Shown here: one piece after another, positions 1-7,580 of the stretch | Layout: the number at the start of each line of letters is the position of its first letter | Position numbering within the stretch: position 1 is the stretch's first letter | From: Kribbella sp. CA-293567 | GTDB taxonomy: Bacteria > Actinomycetota > Actinomycetes > Propionibacteriales > Kribbellaceae | Direction of reading: 5' to 3' | Assembly (NCBI RefSeq): GCF_027627575.1 | Contig: NZ_CP114065.1 | Location: forward strand, 7,068,001-7,132,000 | DNA length: 64,000 nt | Program-made: the position numbers and the translations under genes | Notes under the pieces: model-generated | What the model saw: only the letters and a program-made list of their open reading frames with translations | What the model was told of the DNA's origin: nothing | The model's database searches: none

Positions 1-2
1 CC

Positions 3-701
3 GGCGTTGCGCTGCTGCCGTATGCCCGCCGCGCCTTGGGCGCCATCGACGAGTTCCATCACGCTGCCGTGGCGCAGGACCCCGACGGCCAGGAGATTCG
101 TCTCGGACTGGCCCCCGAGGTGCCTGCCTCAGTGGGCGCCGCAGTAGCGGCCGCCTGTGGTGAGGCAGTCCGGGGCAGCCGCGTCACGGCCGTCTCGGCC
201 CCGACCAGCTCTCTCGTCAACCAGGTCTCCTCGAGCCGCCTAGCGATGGCTGTAGTGCTCCACCCGACCGTCCTAGACGGTCTGCAGGCAGGGCCGGTCA
301 CCCTGCTGAGGAGCTGGGCGCTAGTGCCGACGTCCTTCCATCCGGACGACGGTCAGCCGCTGCCGCTCCGCAAGCTCAGCGGACTGCCGATCGCAGTACG
401 GCCTCGCCCTGAAGCTCCTGCTGCCAGGGATCTCTTCCTGGACACCATCGGCCTCCACCGGCCGAGCGGCGGCACAGTGGTCGTCACCGACGACCGAGCC
501 GCGCTGGCGATGGTGGCGGCCGGTCAGGCGATCCTGGTGACGCCGGACGACTCATTGCAAGCAGCGGGAGTCGGCAGACACCGGCTGGTCGACGATCCGC
601 TTCCGGTGCGCCTACGCCTCGTCTGGCCCCAATCCCGTACGCCGAACGCCCTGCCGCCCGAAGTCATGTCACAGCTGGCCCAGGCTCTGGTCGCGTCGTG
701 A
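3..701 (+). CDS. LysR-family transcriptional regulator, C-terminal part (cut by window edge)
   Basis: The reading frame is open from the first bases and its upstream part lies outside the window. The visible first residues (ALLPYARRALGAIDEF) look like the linker that joins the HTH to the effector domain in LysR proteins, and the rest resembles the two-lobed LysR substrate-binding domain. The DNA-binding domain itself is not visible, so the family call rests on the linker and effector domain only. It overlaps the next gene by 4 bases (GTGA), so the two are probably co-translated, which makes the downstream hydrolase a likely member of its regulon. Confidence 0.7.
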   Translation, partial: GVALLPYARRALGAIDEFHHAAVAQDPDGQEIRLGLAPEVPASVGAAVAAACGEAVRGSRVTAVSAPTSSLVNQVSSSRLAMAVVLHPTVLDGLQAGPVTLLRSWALVPTSFHPDDGQPLPLRKLSGLPIAVRPRPEAPAARDLFLDTIGLHRPSGGTVVVTDDRAALAMVAAGQAILVTPDDSLQAAGVGRHRLVDDPLPVRLRLVWPQSRTPNALPPEVMSQLAQALVAS

Positions 702-1570
702 CTGCCCGCATCCGCGCCACCTTCGACGACGCGGGCGCTCGTGGCTGGCTCCATGCCGTCTCGCTGGACCACCCGGACCAGACAGTCGACCTGGACGCCG
801 ACGCCGTCGTACCGATCGCCTCTGTCTACAAGCTCCCCCTCCTGGCCGCCTACTGCCACTTGGTCGACTCGCAGGAGCTGGACCCGCGAGAGCCACTGAC
901 TCTGCAGCCGGAAGACCGCATCCCTGGCGCTAGTGGTCTGTCGATCCTTCACGACCCAGTGACACTGTCTCTTCGCGATCTGGCCGTGATGATGATGGCC
1001 GTCTCCGACAACGCCGCGGCGGATGCCCTGCTCAACAAGGTTGGTGTGGAACGGCTTGCCGAGCTGTTGCGGTCGTTCGGCCTGCAACACACTTCAGTAC
1101 GCCGTGGGGCCGCCGGGAACCTCAGCGAGCTGCGACGGCGTACAGGTGCCAGCGACGTGGACGCAGCGTTCGCAGTACTGGCGGACAACGACCAGACGGA
1201 TCCAGTCGGCGTGTACGACGCTGCCGGGATGGCTGCTAGCAGCGGGAGGGACATGACCACGCTGCTGGCAGAGCTGTGGTCCGGGCGGCTGTTGTCGGAC
1301 GAGCAGACGGCGTTCGCGCAGAAAGTCATGCAGCAGCAGGTGTTCTCGCAGCGGATCGCCTCGGGCTTCCCGTATGACGGCGTACGGGTCGCGGGCAAGA
1401 CAGGGACCTTCGGCGCCCTCCGGCACGAGGTGGGAGTGGTCGTGATGCCCGGTGGCGACGCCTACGCCCTTGCGGTGTTCACGCATGCCGCAAGGGGCGA
1501 CTATCGCCTGCCACGCGTCGACGCGGCCATCGGCGAGGCAGCACGTCTCGCCGTCGACCAGCTGCGCTGA
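698..1570 (+). CDS. Class A beta-lactamase-fold serine hydrolase (cytoplasmic-looking)
   Basis: The protein has 290 residues. It carries the serine-hydrolase motifs of class A beta-lactamases: S42-V-Y-K45 (SxxK), S103-D-N105 (SDN) and K234-T-G236 (KTG). Spacing between the motifs is close to the family norm. Two things are missing: an N-terminal signal peptide, which is usual for secreted beta-lactamases, and a clear E-x-x-L-N omega-loop motif supplying the deacylating glutamate. It may therefore be an intracellular esterase or penicillin-binding relative rather than a true resistance enzyme. The GTG start overlaps the stop of the LysR gene by 4 bases. Confidence 0.75.
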   Translation: MTARIRATFDDAGARGWLHAVSLDHPDQTVDLDADAVVPIASVYKLPLLAAYCHLVDSQELDPREPLTLQPEDRIPGASGLSILHDPVTLSLRDLAVMMMAVSDNAAADALLNKVGVERLAELLRSFGLQHTSVRRGAAGNLSELRRRTGASDVDAAFAVLADNDQTDPVGVYDAAGMAASSGRDMTTLLAELWSGRLLSDEQTAFAQKVMQQQVFSQRIASGFPYDGVRVAGKTGTFGALRHEVGVVVMPGGDAYALAVFTHAARGDYRLPRVDAAIGEAARLAVDQLR

Positions 1571-1575
1571 CGGTC

Positions 1576-1606
1576 TTGACTTCAAGTCCACTGGAACTGT
1601 TGGGAT
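1576..1606 (+). promoter_or_regulatory. MerR-type promoter with 19-bp spacer upstream of nat
   Basis: A -35 TTGACT (1576-1581) and a -10-like TGGGAT (1601-1606) are separated by 19 bases, the overlong spacer typical of promoters activated by MerR-family proteins. The spacer region contains an imperfect dyad, ACTTCAAGT then ACTGGAACT (7 of 9 positions complementary). The ATG lies 8 bases after the -10, so the transcript would be nearly leaderless. No merR gene is adjacent. Confidence 0.55.
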
Positions 1607-1613
1607 CAGCGGC

Positions 1614-2420
1614 ATGACCTGGCAGACCGAATCGCTCGACCTCGACGCCTATCTGCGCCGCATCGACCACCCGCCGGTGGAAGCCACCGTCGACGCACTG
1701 CACAGCTTGCACGCCGCGCACGTCCGGGCGATCCCGTTCGAGAACGTGGACGTGATCCTGGGCACCCATCCTGGGATCGGGTTCGACGCGATCCAGCGCA
1801 AACTGGTGGGCCGGCAGCGCGGCGGCTACTGCTATGAACACGCCTTGCTGTTCGCCGCGGCACTGGAAGCAGTCGGCTTCGAGGTGGAGCGCCGCGTCGC
1901 CCGGGTCCAGCCGCACAGGTCAGGCCCGCGAACCCACATGCTGTTGCTGGTCAGGGCGGAAGGGCAGGAGTTCCTGGCGGACGTGGGCTTCGGCGCCGGC
2001 CTGCTGCACCCGATGCCGCTGAAGGACGGCGCCGTGGTCGACCAGGCCGGCTGGGACCACCAACTGACCGTCGAGGCAGGCGTGTGGACGCTCTCGAGAC
2101 GAACGCCCGACGGCTGGGTCCCGCAGCACGCCTCCGGCGACGAGCCGCAGCGGCTGATCGACTTCCAGGTCTACCACCACTACGTCGCCACTCACCCCGA
2201 CTCCCCGTTCAGCTCCAAGCTCGTGGTGATGCGACTGTCCGAAGGGATCAGCCGTCGTCTGGTCGGCCCGGAGCTCACCACGGAGTACGCCGACGGCCGC
2301 GTCGTCACCCGGAACGTGAGTACCGACGAGCTGCCCGGCGTACTGCGGGAGCTGGACGTCGTCCTCGACGCCGAGGAGATCGACCGGCTGGAACTGGTCC
2401 TCCCGCCGCGCCCGGTGTGA
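1614..2420 (+). CDS. nat: Arylamine N-acetyltransferase
   Basis: The 268-residue protein is the usual length for bacterial NATs, which move an acetyl group from acetyl-CoA to arylamines and hydrazines. The IPFENVDV motif is at residues 40-47. The catalytic triad can be read as C73 (RGGYCYEH), H107 (THMLLL) and D122 (ADVGFG). A longer open frame exists upstream, but ATG 1614 matches the family's N-terminus and sits directly after the promoter described here. The gene is probably transcribed on its own, separate from the hydrolase 43 bases upstream. Confidence 0.88.
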   Translation: MTWQTESLDLDAYLRRIDHPPVEATVDALHSLHAAHVRAIPFENVDVILGTHPGIGFDAIQRKLVGRQRGGYCYEHALLFAAALEAVGFEVERRVARVQPHRSGPRTHMLLLVRAEGQEFLADVGFGAGLLHPMPLKDGAVVDQAGWDHQLTVEAGVWTLSRRTPDGWVPQHASGDEPQRLIDFQVYHHYVATHPDSPFSSKLVVMRLSEGISRRLVGPELTTEYADGRVVTRNVSTDELPGVLRELDVVLDAEEIDRLELVLPPRPV

Positions 2421-2473
2421 TCGAGAACACGCCGCAATGGGCAATTGTCGGCGATACGGCCTAGCCTTCGGCC

Positions 2474-2713
2474 ATGACTGAGTTCGAGCCCGACACCGAA
2501 CTGGTGTCCCGTCTCTCGTTGCCCAGCCACGTGATCGTCCAGGTGGACGGCCAGTGGCGGCGCGGCTGGCTGATCGGCCGCGAGCACGAGGACACGGGAT
2601 GGACCGGCACGGTGCAGTACGAGGACGACGACGGTGTCGAGCGGACGGAACGCCTTCCGGCGGACCGGATCGCGCTGCCGGAGCCGGACCGACCGACCGA
2701 GCACGCGAGCTGA
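2474..2713 (+). CDS. Small acidic protein of unknown function
   Basis: This 79-residue protein is not one I recognise. It is rich in Asp and Glu and has a central stretch, VQVDGQWRRGWLIGREHEDTGWTGTVQYED, that looks like a small beta-barrel (SH3/Tudor-like) alternation of glycine, aromatic and charged residues. A -10-like TAGCCT at 2462-2467 ends 7 bases before the ATG, which suggests a leaderless transcript. A strong intrinsic terminator follows at 2751. Codon use matches neighbouring genes, so I take it to be real. Confidence 0.6.
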   Translation: MTEFEPDTELVSRLSLPSHVIVQVDGQWRRGWLIGREHEDTGWTGTVQYEDDDGVERTERLPADRIALPEPDRPTEHAS

Positions 2714-2750
2714 GCAAGCGGTAGTTCTCAGAGGAGGAACACACAGGAAG

Positions 2751-2772
2751 GCCCCCGGGAGCATCCGGGGGC
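2751..2772 (+). terminator. Intrinsic terminator after the small protein
   Basis: GCCCCCGG (2751-2758) and CCGGGGGC (2765-2772) form a perfect 8-bp GC stem with a 6-base loop, followed by TTTCGTGTGT. It closes the transcript of the gene ending at 2713. Confidence 0.8.
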
Positions 2773-2821
2773 TTTCGTGTGTAACGACGTCGGGGCGCCT
2801 CGAGCGACGGGCGAGAACCCC

Positions 2822-2853
2822 GCCCCAGGCCCTTCGGGCGGTTGACCTGGGGC
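2822..2853. other. Nested inverted repeat 3' of the GAF-ANTAR gene
   Basis: GCCCCAGG (2822-2829) pairs with CCTGGGGC (2846-2853), and the loop holds a smaller hairpin, GCCC-TTC-GGGC. It lies 52 bases beyond the stop of the leftward regulator gene. It may be its terminator, though no T-run follows on that strand. Confidence 0.4.
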
Positions 2854-2904
2854 AGGATCCTCAGTGGCGTTACACACGGTGTATCGGCCGTTACCGGTCC
2901 GGCG

Positions 2905-3642
2905 TTACAGGTTTTCGCCAAGATTCCTGGTGGCGATCAGCCGCTGCGCCACATCGCGCAGTTTGATGTTGCTGTCCTGGGAGTAGCGGCGCAGTACGCC
3001 GAACGCCTGGTCGCCGGTCAGGTTGAACCTCTCCATCAGCATCCCCTGAGCTTGACCGATCAACTTGCGCGCCTCGATCGCCTCCCACAACGTCGCCTCG
3101 GTCCGCGCGTTGGCGACCGCGACCGCGGCGTGGTCGGCGTACACCTTGGCGACGACGGTGTCCCGGCTGGTGAAGCGGTCGGGAGTGGGGGCGTACAGGG
3201 TGAGCGCTCCGACCGTGCTCTCCGGCGTACGGAGTCGCACGCTGAGGGCGCTGCGCAGTCCCTGGACCGTCCAGGCCGGCCAGCGGGGGTCGGTGGTGAC
3301 GTCGGCGCTCACGACGATCAGCTGGTCGTTGACCGCGACCAGGGTCGGGCCCTGGCCGACTTCGAACTGCCGCCGGTCGGCCTCCTCGGCCAGCGCGCCG
3401 GTGACAGCTTCGGAATCCAGCCCGCCACCTCGCTGAACCAGCACCACGCTCGCGTGGTCGACGCCGATCGCGGTGCGCGCGTAGGTCAGGAAACGCTCAA
3501 CGGTCTGCTCGACATCGGGCTGCTCATAGAGTTCCAGCGCCATCCGAGCCAGCACCTGGGCCAGCTCGTCGTTCACCTCGCGGCCACCGGATGTGGCAGG
3601 GGAACTCTCACCGTGGGTCGTCCTCGTGGTCGGTGCGTTCAT
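2905..3642 (-). CDS. GAF-ANTAR RNA-binding antiterminator-type regulator
   Basis: Proteins with an N-terminal GAF sensor and a C-terminal ANTAR domain bind paired RNA hairpins and relieve termination. Here the GAF-like region spans roughly residues 20-165. The ANTAR helix bundle follows: the A-R-K-L-I-G-Q-A-Q-G-M-L-M-E-R run, then F-x-L-T-G-D-Q-A-F and the conserved R-Y-S-Q-D segment. The start is uncertain. The frame is open to ATG 3714, but a TAGGGT -10-like element lies inside that extension, so ATG 3642 or 3654 is more likely. Two further GAF-ANTAR genes lie in this window. Confidence 0.8.
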   Translation of the reverse strand: MNAPTTRTTHGESSPATSGGREVNDELAQVLARMALELYEQPDVEQTVERFLTYARTAIGVDHASVVLVQRGGGLDSEAVTGALAEEADRRQFEVGQGPTLVAVNDQLIVVSADVTTDPRWPAWTVQGLRSALSVRLRTPESTVGALTLYAPTPDRFTSRDTVVAKVYADHAAVAVANARTEATLWEAIEARKLIGQAQGMLMERFNLTGDQAFGVLRRYSQDSNIKLRDVAQRLIATRNLGENL

Positions 3643-3832
3643 CGCGGGCGGCATGCGTGGCCGCCCGGCTGACTTCCCAACCGGGACAAACCCTACCGGG
3701 TGCTGCCGGAGCATCCGGTGGACCGGGGGCCTGATGGTGCCCGGACAGTCAGCGACCCCGGCGCACGCCTCTGAACGCCGGGGCCTGGAACGGCCGGCCT
3801 CTCGAGCGGTCGGCCACTCCTGGCACTCAGGT

Positions 3833-3873
3833 GCCCTTTCACCCGGTGGTCAATCCCCATCGGGGGTGAGGGC
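3833..3873 (-). terminator. Probable terminator of the sigma/anti-sigma operon
   Basis: GCCCTTTCACCC and GGGGTGAGGGC form a long imperfect stem just 3' of the anti-sigma stop codon. No clear T-run is present, so it may be a weak or factor-assisted terminator. Confidence 0.45.
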
Positions 3874-3879
3874 AACAGT

Positions 3880-4542
3880 TCAGAAGGTGATCGCGAGCAG
3901 CACCCGGCCGGACTCGGCGCCGCGGATGTCCAGCCCCTTGATCTGATCGCGATGGAGCTTGGTCGTGGTGGCCGGCTTCACCGTCGTACCGGGGGCTGCC
4001 GTCCAAGTCGCGAGCAGCGTGGCCTTGCCCGTGTCGTCGGTGACATAGAGCTCGTAGCCGCGGGCCCGCTCGCTCGGCGTGGCCAGTTCGTCGTACCGGC
4101 AGCTGATCTCGATGGTCGTCCCCCACGGCTCGTCCACCAGCCGAGCGTCGGCGGTCAGCTTGCTCGCGACCGTCTGGGCGAGCACCACGGTGTCGCCGGC
4201 CGGCTCGTCCTTGCCCAGCGTCCCTTGCAGGACGACGCCGGCCACGGCCGCGGTGGCGGCTGTCGCAGCCACCACCGCAGCCAGCCGGTACCGCTTGCGT
4301 CGCTGGTCCCGCTGCACACTGCGCACCAGGCCGGGCAGCAGGTTCGGAGGCGGGGCAGTGATCGTGGCCAGCGCCCGGTCGTCCGGCAGTACCGCCAGAG
4401 TCCCCGGTACGCCGGCCAGCGACGCCACCTCCGCCGAACACTCCGGGCAGGTGCGCAGGTGCTCCTCGTAGGCCCGCCGATCACTCGCCGACAGCGCCCC
4501 GAGCAGGTAGGCCGCGTCCCACTGCCGGTACGGGTCACTCAT
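3880..4542 (-). CDS. Anti-sigma factor, RskA-like, membrane-anchored
   Basis: The 220-residue protein has an N-terminal anti-sigma zinc-binding motif, H28 with C32-x-x-C35. A basic stretch, RDQRRKRYR, leads into a single transmembrane helix (about residues 87-107). The extracytoplasmic C-terminal half is RskA-like, with the W-G-T-T-I-E-I-S segment. Such proteins hold the partner ECF sigma factor inactive at the membrane until proteolysis releases it. ATG 4542 overlaps the sigma stop by 4 bases (ATGA), which couples their translation. A longer upstream reading of the same frame lies inside the sigma gene and is not the real start. Confidence 0.87.
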   Translation of the reverse strand: MSDPYRQWDAAYLLGALSASDRRAYEEHLRTCPECSAEVASLAGVPGTLAVLPDDRALATITAPPPNLLPGLVRSVQRDQRRKRYRLAAVVAATAATAAVAGVVLQGTLGKDEPAGDTVVLAQTVASKLTADARLVDEPWGTTIEISCRYDELATPSERARGYELYVTDDTGKATLLATWTAAPGTTVKPATTTKLHRDQIKGLDIRGAESGRVLLAITF

Positions 4543-5048
4543 TCCTTGGTCACCCCCCTCTCCTGCAGCGCGAGCTTCAGCGCTCGCATCCCATAGTGCA
4601 GCCGCGACTTGACCGTGCCGGCCGGAATGTCGAGCTCCTTGGCGATGTCGGTGACCGTGCGGCGTCCGTAGTAGGCGCGCACGATCACCTGCCGATGGTC
4701 GTCCGACAGCTGGGCCAGCGAATCGGACACCAGCCACGCGTCCAGTACCGCGTTCGCGTGGTCGGCGCTCGGTCTCTCCGGCAGCTCGTCACTGGCCACC
4801 TCACGGGTGACCCGGGCACTGCGCCGGTCGTCGATGACGAGATTGCGCGCCACCGTGAACAGCCACGCCCGCGCCCCCGCCTCGTCCTCGGTCAGGATCT
4901 GCGGGCGCCGCCACGCCCGCAGCAGGGTCTCCTGGACGACATCCTCGGCGAACCGGTCGTCGCCGGTCAGCCGGACGACGAACCGCCACAACGAGGGAGC
5001 GTGCACGTCGTGCAGCTCCCGCAGCAGCGCCGCTCGATCGTCGGCCAT
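4539..5048 (-). CDS. ECF RNA polymerase sigma factor (SigK/RskA-type partner)
   Basis: This 169-residue ECF sigma factor has region 2 around residues 15-85, including RFAEDVVQETLLRAW and ARAWLFTVARNLVIDDRR. Region 4 is at about residues 115-160, with the HTH T-V-T-D-I-A-K-E-L-D-I-P-A-G-T-V-K-S-R-L-H. There is no C-terminal extension. The ATG at 5048 is preceded by a GGACGGGAG ribosome-binding site. It is co-transcribed with its membrane anti-sigma factor (4-base overlap) and with the doxX-like gene upstream. Confidence 0.9.
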   Translation of the reverse strand: MADDRAALLRELHDVHAPSLWRFVVRLTGDDRFAEDVVQETLLRAWRRPQILTEDEAGARAWLFTVARNLVIDDRRSARVTREVASDELPERPSADHANAVLDAWLVSDSLAQLSDDHRQVIVRAYYGRRTVTDIAKELDIPAGTVKSRLHYGMRALKLALQERGVTKE

Positions 5049-5098
5049 CGGCACTCCCGTCCTGTCGTCGAGATGATCATCCTCCGGCCGCCCCGGGG

Positions 5099-5521
5099 TC
5101 ACTCGGTCGCAGTTGCCAGCTGCCGTGCCTCCTGCTGCCTGAACACGGGCAGGCGCTCCACCGCCCAGGTCCCGGAGCCGAGAAACGCGATCAGCAGGAA
5201 CGCGAACGAGAACAACGCCGCCTTCTCCCCACCGTTCTGCACCGGCAACAGCGCGTCGGCCTGATGAACGGTGAAGTAGGCGTAGGCCATCGACCCCGAA
5301 CACAGCAGCGCGGCGTACCGGGTGCCGAGCCCGAGCATCACACACGCCCCACCGGCGAACTGGATCGCCGCCGCCCACCAACTCGGCCAGACCAGCGCCG
5401 CCACCCGCTCGGTCCCCAGCACCCCGAAGATCGCCGCCGCCCCATGACTGGCGAACAGAAACCCGATCACCACCCTGAAAACCGCCACCACCTGATCCTG
5501 CCAGCGCTCCAGCACACTCAT
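5099..5521 (-). CDS. DoxX-family membrane protein
   Basis: The 140-residue protein has four predicted membrane segments (about residues 13-33, 50-68, 72-88 and 102-120) and the family pattern GFLFASHGAAAIFG near the N-terminus. DoxX proteins are linked to redox and thiol stress defence at the membrane. ATG 5521 has a GAGGAG ribosome-binding site five bases upstream; a GTG six bases earlier is less well placed. It is first in an operon with the ECF sigma and anti-sigma genes, 50 bases ahead of sigma, so it may be both a target and a partner of that stress response. Confidence 0.82.
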   Translation of the reverse strand: MSVLERWQDQVVAVFRVVIGFLFASHGAAAIFGVLGTERVAALVWPSWWAAAIQFAGGACVMLGLGTRYAALLCSGSMAYAYFTVHQADALLPVQNGGEKAALFSFAFLLIAFLGSGTWAVERLPVFRQQEARQLATATE

Positions 5522-5731
5522 GATCACTCCTCACGTGAACGGACGGGTCCACGCACCCCCACCCCCGGCTCCCCGGCAGCGACGATGCCCTCACCCCCGG
5601 AGAACGACCCACCACCCCATCCGGTTCAACACCCGGTGATCTCCCCACTACCCTCCGAAACCAGCAAACTCGCTGGTCTACCCATTCGCGATCCACCCCT
5701 CCCACCTGCCAGACTGTCCCCAACACACCCA

Positions 5732-5804
5732 GGGCCTCTAGCTCAATTGGCAGAGCAGCGGACTTTTAATCCGCGGGTTGTCGGTTCGAGTCCGACGGGG
5801 CCCA
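5732..5804 (+). tRNA. tRNA-Lys (anticodon TTT)
   Basis: The 73-base cloverleaf folds well. Acceptor GGGCCTC pairs with GGGGCCC (one T-G pair). The anticodon stem GCGGA/TCCGC encloses loop CTTTTAA with anticodon TTT. The T arm is GTCGG-TTCGAGT-CCGAC. The discriminator base is A5804 and the CCA end is not encoded. Confidence 0.93.
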
Positions 5805-6261
5805 CCCTGTACGTCGTACGCCCACGCCGGCTCCTTCGTCGCCTGCTCCCCACCCCCCGGCTACCTCGCTCCTTCGTCGCTCGTCCCGCCGCCGCGAAGG
5901 CAAGGCGTGTCGGGGCGCGCGTTTATCCATGGCGGGAGCGTCGACGAGTTATCCAACGGCGCCTTCCGGGCGTGTGGCTACGCGGCGTCGCAGTGATCCC
6001 ATCGAACTTCCCCGCCCGGCGCGACAGCCCGAGAGGTTTCAGGCAGAGCCGGGCGCGGCTCCTCGACCGATTTGTCCCAACCCAGCCCGCGAACGTACCG
6101 CCAACTGCGGCCTCGGTGACAGCGACGGCGACGGCGACGGTGACGGTGACGCGAAGTACGGGTGCGGTACGGGCAGAGACGCGACGGCGACAACTCGTAC
6201 TGTCGCGACACATTCAACGGGCAGGCGCGAGCCTGCTCGAAACATCTCTCTCGGAGGACTG
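5805..6261. other. Gene-free stretch downstream of tRNA-Lys
   Basis: I see no supported gene in these 457 bases. The stretch includes two copies of GCTCCTTCGTCGC (5830 and 5866), two TTATCCA heptamers (5923 and 5949), and the hexamer array at 6115-6150. A ribosome-binding site GGAGG for the next gene lies at its right end. There is no integrase gene or repeated tRNA end to suggest a mobile element. Confidence 0.5.
6115..6150 (+). repeat. Six tandem hexamers (GGYGAC type)
   Basis: Six consecutive 6-base units: GGTGAC, AGCGAC, GGCGAC, GGCGAC, GGTGAC, GGTGAC. The array lies 112 bases upstream of the secreted-protein gene. If it is not translated it is a simple-sequence repeat able to vary in copy number. 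Confidence 0.8.
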
Positions 6262-6633
6262 ATGAAGGCACGTGCACTGGGGGCACTGGTAGGAGTCGCA
6301 GTGATGGCGAGCGGGGTGTTGGTGGCAACTCCGGCGCATGCCGTCTCGGCGTCGGTGACCTCGCCGGACGGCGGGGCGTTCGGGCGGGTGTACATCGCGG
6401 CCAGCGAGGCCTACACCCTGGTCGTCGACGACCAGAGCTGTGACGCGCGAGGGGCGACGCTGCACTACAGGGCTTCCATCGTCTGGCAGACGCTCTCGGA
6501 CAGCAGTTGCCACGGAGGCGATGTCGTCGAGGGGCCCTTCATGTCGACGGACCGGATCGACTTCTATGTGTGCAATACGAACACGCGCACCGGTTACAAG
6601 AGTTGTTCGTCGACGAAAACTATCCGCATCTGA
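6262..6633 (+). CDS. Small secreted protein of unknown function
   Basis: The 123-residue product starts with a clear Sec signal peptide: MKAR, then a hydrophobic run (ALGALVGVAVMASGVLVA) ending at T-P-A-H-A, with cleavage expected after about residue 28. The mature part has four cysteines (in DDQSCDARG, DSSCHGG, DFYVCNTN and KSCSS), so two disulfides are possible. I do not recognise a family. The ATG has a GGAGG ribosome-binding site five bases upstream. It is probably transcribed alone. Confidence 0.75.
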   Translation: MKARALGALVGVAVMASGVLVATPAHAVSASVTSPDGGAFGRVYIAASEAYTLVVDDQSCDARGATLHYRASIVWQTLSDSSCHGGDVVEGPFMSTDRIDFYVCNTNTRTGYKSCSSTKTIRI

Positions 6634-6725
6634 GCAACGCGACACCTGGAGTCGCAACCTGCTGCCCGGTCCGCGGACGAGCGAACATTGTCATGCACCT
6701 CCGCTCCTGGCGTCGGCCGGGCAGG

Positions 6726-6985
6726 TCACAGGTAGAGCAGAAAACAGAAGCGCTGCCACTGCGTGTCTAGATCGATCCCGTCAGGCCACATCTCGCGGGC
6801 ATTGGTGAGTAGCAGCGCAAGGTCGGCGTACGGGGTCGGCGACGCCGAGACGGTCCAGGTCCAATCAGTCAAGCCACACCCAAGGTGTCGGGTCGATGAA
6901 GATCTTCGGCAGGCAGAGGTCGCTGTGGCGGTTGGTCAGTCGGTCGGCAGGACCGTGAGGTCGATCGTGTCGCGCTGTTTGACCC
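6726..6985 (-). pseudogene. Relic of an APH(3')-like aminoglycoside phosphotransferase
   Basis: Reading leftward, the DNA encodes H-S-D-L-C-L-P-K-I-F-I-D-P, matching the catalytic HGDxxxPN region of APH(3') kinases. After an in-frame stop comes L-D-L-D-R-L-G-V-A-D-P (family: DLGRLGVAD). A frameshift then leads to YADLALLLTNAREMWPD and GIDLDTQWQRFCFLLYL, matching the family's C-terminus. The fragments fall in different frames, contain stops, and lack a stretch between the last two blocks. The N-terminal two thirds of the gene are absent. No intact protein can be made. The call is by motif recognition only. Confidence 0.7.
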
Positions 6986-7076
6986 CTTTTGGAGGGCTGG
7001 ATTCTGTGTCGTGCACTGTCCGCACTTGAAGTGGGTTTTCAGGCGGTGTACGACACTCGCGTGCGGCCACGGAGGA

Positions 7077-7580
7077 TCAGGCCTGGCCGGAGTTCGTCCC
7101 GTGGCGGACATCCACCCCCTGTTCGGCGAATGCCTTGAAGTCCTGCATGTGCTGTCGCGACTGCTTGCGGAACGAACCGGGCATCACAAGGCCCACCAGC
7201 CGCATCAGCAATCCGTCGAACCGAAACTCGCTCTCGCTCTCCCACAGCGTGGTGTCCGGACCGGTTTCGAACAGCCGGTCGCGCTGGGCCTGCCACATGC
7301 CATCGGCGGCAATCTCGCGTTCGTAGTGCACGACGACCGAGCTGGGTACTGCGTGCAGGTCCGCGGGCTCTAGGCGTGTAATGGTCTCGGTGGCCTCCAT
7401 CCGCTGCTTGCCCAGCTGGAACACGACCCGCGAGGTGGTGCCGACCTGGCCGTGCGCACCATTCAGTGGCTCGTGCATCACCAGGCCCCGCAGCCACTTC
7501 GGCGTCTGGGCGGGGTCGACGATCAGCTGGAGCACTTCGGCGCGAGGCAGGGCGATCTCGATCGAGGTGGTGTACTTCAT
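7077..7580 (-). CDS. SRPBCC-fold protein (polyketide cyclase/dehydrase-like)
   Basis: The 167-residue protein begins MKYTTSIEIALPRAEVLQLIVDPAQTPKWLRG, the usual opening of SRPBCC (START-like) ligand-binding proteins. It continues with alternating strands and a long C-terminal helix containing MPGSFRKQSRQHMQDFKAFAE. These proteins form a hydrophobic cavity; the ligand here is unknown. The ATG overlaps the upstream SRPBCC gene by 4 bases, so the two are co-translated. Confidence 0.78.
   Translation of the reverse strand: MKYTTSIEIALPRAEVLQLIVDPAQTPKWLRGLVMHEPLNGAHGQVGTTSRVVFQLGKQRMEATETITRLEPADLHAVPSSVVVHYEREIAADGMWQAQRDRLFETGPDTTLWESESEFRFDGLLMRLVGLVMPGSFRKQSRQHMQDFKAFAEQGVDVRHGTNSGQA

Noticed and set aside
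5923-5955. Replication origin suggested by two TTATCCA heptamers
   Set aside because: Only two weak matches to a DnaA box, without dnaA, dnaN or an AT-rich unwinding region nearby.
6115-6150. A CRISPR-like array
   Set aside because: The units are 6 bases without spacers and no cas gene is present.
5732-6261. tRNA-Lys as an integration site of a genomic island
   Set aside because: No integrase, no direct repeat of the tRNA 3' end, and flanking genes have ordinary base composition.
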